Below, piece after piece: positions 59,316-64,000 of a stretch of DNA of 64,000 bases. This DNA comes from Salmo trutta. Taxonomy: Eukaryota > Chordata > Actinopteri > Salmoniformes > Salmonidae. The first letter of the stretch is position 1. Each line of letters starts with the position of its first letter. The stretch spans positions 11,491,471 through 11,555,470 of the forward strand of contig NC_042971.1 in the NCBI RefSeq assembly GCF_901001165.1. Direction: 5' to 3'. A program made the translations under genes and the position numbers. The notes under the pieces are model-generated. The model saw only the letters and a list, made by a program, of their open reading frames with translations, did not search any database and was not told the origin of the DNA.

Positions 59316-59975
59316 TCCTAGCTAGCTCATTTGGTTCCTTGGAAGATGTGTAACGAATGTTTTTGGTTTCACATTGGCTGTAGAAACGAAGCCATTCTGA
59401 GAACAGAACTGACAATTTCGCCTGTTCTGGGAACATTTATTTTTAGGCTGCATGGAGGTTCTGAGAACGTTTTACTCTGGTTCCTTTCCTTGAAAGTTTT
59501 CATGGGAGTTTTTATTAGTGCTCTGAGAACATTAATTATAGGTTATTTTAAGGTAATTAAATAACATTCTGAGAACACTCTCTAAATGTTGTGAAGGCTA
59601 AATGACTAAAATGACTTTTATGATATTATTGAGTTTTCTTAACACATTAAGAACTGAATTGAAAGGTTATTTGGAGGTTTTTGAACAACTTCCTTAAAAC
59701 GTTCACTGAATTTTTTCATTAAGGCTTTTAATAACACTGCTAGCTTATTTTGTGTTAACTCTTGAAATCCAAGCATAGACAGGACCACATGGAAATGAAT
59801 CTGCCTAGGCATGCATTAATCATGCAAATATGCCTTAAATCATGCAACCACATTTATTTTTTATTGTGGCATTGTGATCTTATGTTCTCTATCGCTGGAA
59901 TTAGTCCACTGCACCACCAGGATGGCGCTAGCATGCCATGTTTTTTTTACGTATACAAAACTGTTTGTTTTAGAA

Positions 59976-60165
59976 CACATGTCAAACTCATTTCGTGGAG
60001 GGCTGTGTCTGCGGGTTTACACTCCAACCTTGTACTTGATTGATGAATTGAGGTCACTAATTAGTAAGGAACTCCCCTTACCTGCTTGTCTTGAAAGGAA
60101 AAAACTAAAACCTGCAGACCCTCGGCCCTCCGTGGAATGAGTTTGACACCCCTGTTTTAGTCTAT
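59976..60165. repeat. MITE-like repeat with GTCAAACTCATT ends
   Basis: ACATGTCAAACTCATTTCGTGG at the left is mirrored by CCGTGGAATGAGTTTGACAC at the right, giving inverted termini of about 20 bases with few mismatches. A second MITE-like end (CAGGGGTATTCAACCGGGGG) begins at about 60248. Confidence 0.6.
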
Positions 60166-60384
60166 TTAAAATACCCAATTTCAAAGGGAACAAGAACTCA
60201 TTAAAATCAGGGTTGGCGAATTAGTGGGTGCACGTAACAAGATAAAGCAGGGGTATTCAACCGGGGGTCCGCGGCCCCCTAGGGGTCTGCGGTGGTATTT
60301 GATGTATTAAATAAATAAAAAGTGACATTTTTCCCCAAAATGTTTTTATGAATATTGCAAGGAACAACAAAATAAACAAATATA

Positions 60385-61065
60385 CTGAGCACTTGTTGGC
60401 TGCTTTTCCTTCACTCTGCAGTCCAACTCATGCCACGCTATCTCAATTGGGTTGAGTTTGGGTGATTGTGGAGGCCAGGACATCTGATGCAGCACTCCAT
60501 CATTCTCCTTCTTGGTCAAATAGCCCTTACACAGCCTGGATTTCCACCGGTCTAAATGTCCATTGCTCGTGTTTCTTGGCTCAAGCAAGTCTCTTCTTCT
60601 TATTGGTGTCCTTTAGTAGTGGTTTCTTTGCAGCAATTCGACCATGAAGGCCTGATTCACGCAGTCTCCTCTGAACAGTTGATGTTGAGATGTGTCTGTT
60701 ACTTGAACTCTGTGAACCATTTTATTTGTCAATCTGAGGTGCAGTTAACTCTAATTAACTTGTCCTCTACAGCAGCGGTAACTCTGGCTCTTCCTTTCTT
60801 GTGGTTGTCCTCAAAAGAGCTAGTGTCATCATAGCGCTTGATGGTTTTTGCGACAGCACTTAAAGAAACATTCAAAGTTCTTGACATTTTCTGGATTGAC
60901 TGACCTTCATGACTAAAAGTAATGATAGACTCTCATTTCTTTTTGCTTATTTGAGCTGTTCTTGCCATAATATGGACTTGGTCTTTTGACAAATAGGGCT
61001 ATCTTCTGTATACCACCGTTACCTTTTCACAACACAACTGATTGTCTCAAGTGACTGATTGAACA
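60385..61065 (-). mobile_element. Tc1-like fragment, same family as 57412-58640
   Basis: It follows 57700-58630 in the same orientation (ACACTTGTTGGCTGCTTTTCC-type start; ATGAAGGCCTGATTCACGCA, 60642). A block of about 280 bases is missing between ACACAGCCTGG and ATTTCCACCGG. No open transposase frame remains. Confidence 0.75.
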
Positions 61066-61900
61066 ACTCCTCACTATCAGGATCTGCAATTTGGCAGTAC
61101 GCCCAGAACCTTGTTTTGAGAACGAAAGGATATCTCAGTTTCAAGGTCTCAGCTTGGAGAGAAGAAGCCTTATGAGGTATTGGTCTGTCACATGCATGAA
61201 CCAGTATTGATCAGTCACATGCACGAATCAAACGTTAATTATTAATTAATTATAAATGACGAATAAGCTAAATCATGAGGGAACTCACTTCAGACCGGTA
61301 CTTTATGCATCTAAGTTTGACTGTGACCTCTCCAGCTTGCTGTTAATAAACAATGATTAATTTAGGATTGACTGAGTGAGTGTTCAATGTGTAGAATTTC
61401 AACAACAATTGCTTAAGCCACGCCATTTTTTAGAACATTCCCAGAATGTAGTTAAAATATTGCATTAAATATAACCACATCCGAACTTGTGTGGCATGTT
61501 CTGTGGAAGTACTGAAATTCCCAAAGAAGAAACGTAACGTTCTAGAAACAATTCTAGAACATGACTTTGTATATAACCATGACGAAACCTGTAGAACATT
61601 TTAGAACGTTCCCAATGTCAAACTATTTAGAGAACGTTCCTTGAACATTACCAAAAAAAATGTATTAAATGTAACCATGTTTGAACTTTTAGGAAATGTT
61701 CTGTTAAAGTAATGAAATAGCAAGAAAACATTTTTTTTGTCAAGTTCTTTAAAAGTGCTGAGAATGTTCCAAAGCCAAAACTATCCTGCATCATTACCAG
61801 AAAGTTGTGGGAAGGTTGAATGCAAAATAACCATAGAACAACTACGCTCTAACCAAGCTGTAATAAACATATGCTTCTCAGAACGTTATGTGCTAGCTCG

Positions 61901-62325
61901 GATGCCTGCCCATCACCCTGCGGTCGGAGGGCATGCCTGTGTGGTGATACTGATGATTTGTTTACATAGCAGGTTAGAATAGTTAACGAGACAGGTTAGG
62001 TGAATTCATGTAACAGGTTAAGAGAATGAGGTTAATGTTAGGAAAAGAGTTAGGGTTAGGCTTAGCTACAATGCTACATTTGTCAACAACTGTTGTCCCT
62101 GACGCAATCACTAGATGGAGCTGTAGGCCTACGAGATCTAGCCACAACAATATAAACGTAAACAACCCAGCTGTGGAGACAAATCATCAGTATCATAACA
62201 CCTGCCTCACACCCGTGGCTGGGAATTATTGCTCAACAGAATGTGATTAAAATCAATAAATCTCCCACTATACCTGCTCCATCACTCAGCGCAGACATCC
62301 ACACACCTGTCTGATAAACTGACTG
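61901..62325. other. No recognisable gene
   Basis: Contains TTAGGTTAGGCTTAG-type short motifs near 62030-62060; otherwise unassigned. Confidence 0.3.
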
Positions 62326-62362
62326 TACTGCAGAGAGGGAGGGAGGGAGGGAGGGAGGGAGG

Positions 62363-62395
<33 letters not shown>

Positions 62396-62500
62396 TGAGA
62401 GAGAGAGAGAAGAGAGGGAGAGAGAAGAGAGGGAGAGAGAGAGAGAAGAGAGGGGGAGAGAGAAAGAGAGACAGAGAAGAGAGGGGGAGGAAAGCAGGTG
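62326..62500. repeat. GGGA/GA purine microsatellite
   Basis: GGGAGGGAGGGAGGGAGGGA (62338 onwards) followed by a long imperfect GA run with GAAGAGAGGGAGAGA units. Purine-only on the plus strand for about 165 bases, so it could form triplex structures. Predicted proteins over it are Ser/Leu low-complexity artefacts. Confidence 0.95.
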
Positions 62501-63090
62501 TCAGCTTGAGTGGGGTGGTGAAGATGTTGGTTGTTGTTGGTGTGCCCAGCAGTATGACCTGGGGCAGAGTTGTACGCTCGGTGAGTGAGGAGATTAGGGG
62601 AAATGGCACGTGTTAGGCTACGGTGAGTTAGAGAGGGGGTAGGCAGGCAGCAGGTGCACTGTTGAAACAATAAACATCCACACGGACAGAGCCAAACTCC
62701 AAATAACTCATCCAGCTCGCAGCACAGAGAGGAGAGGGAGAGGGCCAGGGGGATGACACAGCTATATGTGTTTCGTAAATCATGCCTCAGGAGGAGGCCT
62801 TTGGTGCCGCTGTCTGCCTTCCTGGCTTCTCTCTCTGTTTTTCCATCTCTGCTGCTCATCCATGGATCTCCCTCTGACAGCTCGCTTAGATGTTGAACAT
62901 GTCAATATAGCACTGTCAGATAGAAGATGACAGAGAGGAACACGGCGAGAAAATAGGATCAGATGAAGAGAGATAAGAAATGACACATCAAGACAGCATC
63001 CAAGTGACATGGTCACTGTCAAATGCTCTATTAGTCTTTGTCCAGAAGACACGCTATAGGGGGTCCAATCAAAAATGCATATTTTGAACA
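62501..63090. other. No recognisable gene
   Basis: Short ORFs on the minus strand are continuations of the purine microsatellite frame and have no visible homology. Confidence 0.3.
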
Positions 63091-64000
63091 ATGGGCAAAA
63101 ATATATTACTTGTGTATATACTCCTCTAAGAAAATCAATGGTCCAAACCTCATGTCTATATCATAATCCATTCCATTCATAATCCATAATCCAGGCTCAA
63201 CGTTGAACTCTTCATCTTTCTCCTCGAAACCAGAGGACATAAAACAATATAGAGGTAAGATAGACATCAATTTTGAGACATGAGATGTAGTATTTTCATA
63301 TTTTAGTATAATACACTTTGATATTAAAAAAAAGCATATCTATGTGAAATGTCAACGGAGCGCTGAGCATTCCTCAAACTTTCTATTTTCAAAGCCTTAT
63401 ACATGTAATTCAGCTCGTGTCATGCTAATTTAGCTTTTTGCGACCTGTGGAAACAGCTTTACAGATGACTACAACAACATGTAAAATCCTCAAAAGTCAC
63501 AGAGAAAGCGGCCCCGCTCTGTCAACAGAGCTTGGTGCTTATAGAGTACCACAGTATGAGTCATAATACCCATAAAACCTAGCGGTAAAACAAAGTAATG
63601 GCTCCATTTGTTTTTCCGACATTAATTTTTCCCAAAGAGGATGTTACAAAAACTTAAAATAAGGGCTGTGTTTCGGGTAGGCTTACCCTGGCGTGATATT
63701 TTGATAACCATGTAAATCTCTCTCGGACAAGGTGACTTTTAGCAATATATTTTTCTGTATTTACCCCAAAAAATGAAATGCTAATGTGGCTATCATACAG
63801 AACTACAAATGCCATGATGATCTGGACGAGACTGCCGAATCAAGGCAAAGGTAAGAATCTCTGGATTAACTATCTAATGCTAGATAACGTAGTAATTAAT
63901 AAATTGGCTACATTTCCTTAGATTGACAATTCTGTGAATTGTCTTGGGCAAGTTTTACATTTACACAATACCTGTTAGCAAAGGTGACAGTGAAACATGA
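63091..64000. repeat. Probable dispersed salmonid repeat, running off the window
   Basis: The segment including GGGTAGGCTTACCCTGGCGT (63678) and CTCTCTCGGACAAGGTGACT (63718) looks to me like an abundant salmonid non-coding repeat. No ends were found inside the window, and this relies on recall, so confidence is limited. Confidence 0.4.

Larger units (their letters stand above)
59316..61900. mobile_element. TIR element with CCTAGCTAGCTCAT ends, copy 2 (inverted)
   Basis: The left end TCCTAGCTAGCTCATTTGGT and right end TTATGTGCTAGCTCGG are the degenerate inverse of the element at 53652-55409. Internal sequence also matches in inverse (TTGGTTTCACATTGGCTGTA here; the reverse complement is at about 55350). 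It is enlarged by a MITE (59976-60165), a Tc1-like fragment (60385-61065) and unassigned sequence. Confidence 0.65.

Noticed and set aside
62233..62859. 208-codon Ser/Leu-rich minus-strand ORF
   Set aside because: Mostly translation of the purine microsatellite; no homology or splice support.

Overview
This window is vertebrate nuclear DNA, almost certainly from a salmonid fish (Salmo, Oncorhynchus, Salvelinus or a relative). The reasons are GT-AG spliced genes, several families of teleost Tc1-like transposons, salmonid-type tRNA-derived SINEs, an L2 LINE, and very dense nested insertions. There are no operons, no CRISPR array and no prokaryotic signals. Most of the sequence is transposon-derived.

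Region by region. 0.2-4.2 kb holds the last two exons of a zmat2-like gene on the plus strand, with an in-frame stop. Its intron carries a LINE split by a TIR transposon. 4.7-13.0 kb holds at least five decayed exons, on the minus strand, of an AMT-type ammonium transporter; its introns are filled by three Tc1-like elements, a LINE and a solo LTR. 13.7-19 kb is L1, Tc1, LINE and other repeat debris. 19.4-31.2 kb is a complete lcp2 (SLP-76) gene on the plus strand. I resolve it into 21 coding exons that sum to 1,548 nt (515 codons plus stop), with SAM, tyrosine-motif, proline-rich and SH2 parts. Intron 7 is almost wholly a 2.4 kb CTGT/CTAT satellite. The 3.6 kb intron before the SH2 exons is a transposon nested in a LINE-derived repeat. 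37.5-39.4 kb is a complete two-exon foxi1-type forkhead gene (378 codons). 39.4-64 kb has no recognisable protein-coding gene. It contains a complete non-autonomous LTR retrotransposon with a 5-bp target duplication, a nearly full-length L2 LINE, a hAT-like element with an 8-bp target duplication, two inverted copies of another TIR element, and microsatellites.

Functionally, lcp2 is a haematopoietic signalling adaptor and foxi1 is an ectodermal/ionocyte transcription factor. LCP2 and FOXI1 are also neighbours on human 5q35, so this is a conserved syntenic block and not a functional operon. The strongest unexpected results are the ammonium-transporter relic, the satellite that supplies the 3' splice-site region of an lcp2 intron and leaves that intron in frame and stop-free, and the non-autonomous LTR family whose ORF starts inside the LTR. 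All exon calls, identities and target duplications were read by eye.
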